Positions 61,731 through 64,000 of a stretch of DNA of 64,000 bases are shown here, piece after piece (position 1 is the stretch's first letter; each line of letters begins with the position of its first letter). The notes beneath the pieces were generated by a model. The model was not told the DNA's origin, ran no database searches, and worked only from the letters and a program-made list of their open reading frames with translations. The stretch is from Bombus terrestris (taxonomy: Eukaryota; Arthropoda; Insecta; Hymenoptera; Apidae). Made by a program: the position numbers and the translations under genes. Location of the stretch: NCBI RefSeq assembly GCF_910591885.1, contig NC_063270.1, forward strand, positions 434,001 through 498,000, in the 5' to 3' direction.

Positions 61731-64000
61731 TTCATCCTCCGCCAACGCTTCTTAGCCGGCATCCTTTCGTGACAGATGGAAATCTCGCGACCGGCTTGCT
61801 GCCAGAAATGTTGACGAAATGCTCTCGTGTTCCACCCTGTCGCTGCATCGTGAATTCCCTGCCACGACGTTTATCCTTCCACGACTGCCTGCGTCCCCTT
61901 CTTTGTTTTGTTCTTCTAGAGATTGAAAGATTCGTCTTGCGTTTAAAGACTTGTCTAAAATTATTGGTCAATTATTGGTAAATTAATTTACTCGAAGTTG
62001 GTGTAGCATCAGGTATGTCATTTATTCTGTTCTTTAATATAAATAATAAAAATTCTGGCCCCTACGGATTGTTTTACGTCTACACAACATTTTATGACAT
62101 TACCATTCTCGAATATTGATTATTCTGTTACATAAAATATATTACATTTTCTTCTTAAACAGTCATTTAAAGGATCGTGGTAATTTCAATGCATTTAGCA
62201 ACAATTACCGCAGATACCACTTCTATGGTTTGCCACCTTTCTAAAACAGTTGACGATGAAACTTTGAATCAGAAACGTGCAGCGGAACATGTCAAAATGA
62301 TGCACGATAATTTAAACGCGCCCCCCTTCGCACTACTAACCCTCTTCATCCAGAGGACCATCGGCAAAAGGCAATTCTCTGGTCGAAATGGTCGATATAC
62401 CATCAGATCGGTCGATAAGCGTTCCAGGCTCGCCAAAATACCGAGCCACGCTCGAAACATATTCCCGCAACCTGGCAGCTGGAATCGTGGGGCCGCTAAT
62501 CTTAGCCTGTTAAACAGAGACGGCGGTAATATTTCGAGGCGAGTTAGGGCCCGAATTCAATCGAATCGCCGATCAAACGGACGCGGCTCGAATTAATTCC
62601 GTAACCGGCATTCAATTCGGACGGTCGGTATCCGGCCACAGCGCGCGTAGTCCGCTTCTAAATCAAGACGGATCAGCCTGGAATCCTCGTACGTCAGAGC
62701 CTGGGGAGCTTGTCCAGCCGCGTGCACGTGCGTGCAAGCGCACTCACGTGTACGCGCGGAAATCTATAACCGGTACCGTGCAAACATGGCCAACGGGGGT
62801 AGGATAGGTGAAGAAGGTCGCAGGAAGGGGTGTACACGGAGAGCGGCTAGATGGGCCAAGCTTCAAAGCAGCTATCAGGGACCTCCGTGTAGCTGCGACA
62901 CGCCATGAAAGCCCATGTATATATCTTGTCGCGTCTGACCGTGTCACGTATGCATGTACCTATGTACGTAAGTTGAATGCACAATCGCATAATGTATCTA
63001 CTGGGAAGTACTTATTGTCACCTTTAAACCTGTAAATCGCTACGTGTTTTGGTGGAGGAAGATTGATAGCCTTGGGTTTTGCTTGGCCTTTGCGGATGAT
63101 AAGAAAATTGCTCACAATGGATAATGGTGTTTCTAACATTTCTGGTATTTATTCACATATTAGCTTCAATAAAACGCTTCAATTAAAGCTTCCCTATTCC
63201 GCAATTAAAATTATATTAAAATGTCATGTATATTATATCAATATTTATTATTGTGGTTAATTATACGAACATCATACAAGTATCATTTAATACGTGATTA
63301 TTATTAAATTGTACTGATTCAAATTAAAAATTAACCCACGTTAATAAGTTAAATATTCTTTAAATTTCTCCTCTACCTATCTTTACCTCGATTCACCAAA
63401 TATAAAATAATTTATCCGATCATTCACCTGATCATTGTACCCGTACGACAAGCTTATCGAAGGTTTTCGATTCTGCATTGCGACACGGTGGGTTAGAAAG
63501 CAACGCGCACAATGCAGCTAGCCGGAACGCGTATTATTTACGCTAAATTTGTCTGTGGAGCGCGCGCGTGGCAAAACGCAAAATGCAGAACAGAAAATGC
63601 AAAACGGCCGCATCGTTGGGATACAACGGAGCCAAGGGAAAAAGAGAAACCTGGCTGTGGGAAGATGGACGGAGAAAGGCGGGCAACAAGGTATGCGGCC
63701 AGCGGCCGGGTTCAACCGATTGGAAACCAGCACCAGGGCCTCTGTAATCTCTCAAATTGTTCGCTCTGTTATTTTCTGCTCTCATCCGACCGTCGTCCCG
63801 TTCCATTCCAGGCCCTCGTATTTCCTTCTCGTTTCCTTGCGCGCTTTTCTAGCGCGCCGGACTGTCGTATAATGTTCCGCGAACTGCCCGCCGGAAGATG
63901 GTTCCCTTGTTCCACGCGAAACGGGGTCGAATTGTAAATAGCGAATTCGATTGTTGGGACTGAGGATTGGAAATGGTTTCGCGGACAATAGCCGTAGTTG

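Larger units (their letters stand above)
58401..64000. other. Intergenic or intronic DNA to the right edge
   Basis: I see no supportable gene. CpG-rich blocks lie at about 59100-59830, 60300-60720, 61120-61900, 62270-62960 and 63430-63960, between AT-rich spacers. A TATAAATG sits at 60488-60495 in the second of these, without an associated gene that I can identify. A further 18-nt alternating run is at 62719-62736. Confidence 0.5.

Noticed and set aside
1..64000. CRISPR arrays, operons, or a prokaryotic defence system
   Set aside because: No regularly spaced repeats, no dense coding and no ribosome binding sites; the window is eukaryotic.

Overview
The window looks like nuclear DNA of an insect, most likely a hymenopteran such as a bee. 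The reasons are AT-rich spacer alternating with short CpG-rich, GC-balanced blocks, no operon-like dense coding, simple (CT)n tracts, a BEL/Pao LTR retrotransposon primed by a tRNA-Tyr-like sequence, and a mariner-type MITE. The assignment to bees is inference from general character. I found no host gene I can name, no convincing multi-exon gene, no tRNA or rRNA, no CRISPR array and nothing prokaryotic. Most of the window is intergenic or intronic.

The best supported object is a complete, very young LTR retrotransposon at 4043-7653 (3611 bp). It has two 841-bp LTRs that read identically, a 5-bp target duplication (GTTTC), a primer binding site complementary to the 3' end of tRNA-Tyr directly after the 5' LTR, a polypurine tract directly before the 3' LTR, and one open reading frame of 553 codons between them. 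The first 158 residues are a BEL/Pao-type Gag that stops inside the DUF1759 region. A second copy of a Gag N-terminal helical segment follows, then about 350 residues that I cannot assign. Protease, reverse transcriptase, RNase H and integrase are absent. The element is therefore non-autonomous, and its identical LTRs and open frame suggest that it moved recently using enzymes supplied by a full-length relative.

Other supported features are a 220-bp mariner-like MITE that is almost entirely one long hairpin (30084-30303, TA duplication), a diverged tandem duplication with a 130-bp period (23928-24170), a 29-base poly(A) run, several (CT)n microsatellites, a 68-nt pyrimidine tract, and a recurring set of alternating purine-pyrimidine stretches inside CpG-rich blocks.

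Among the open frames outside the element, three merit a second look at low confidence: a minus-strand frame at 53314-53673 encoding a cysteine cluster and one membrane helix followed by a good splice donor; a 116-nt minus-strand segment at 51182-51297 bounded by splice-site consensus; and a 279-codon plus-strand frame at 10813-11652. The GC-rich block at 44341-45130 is the most promoter-like stretch.
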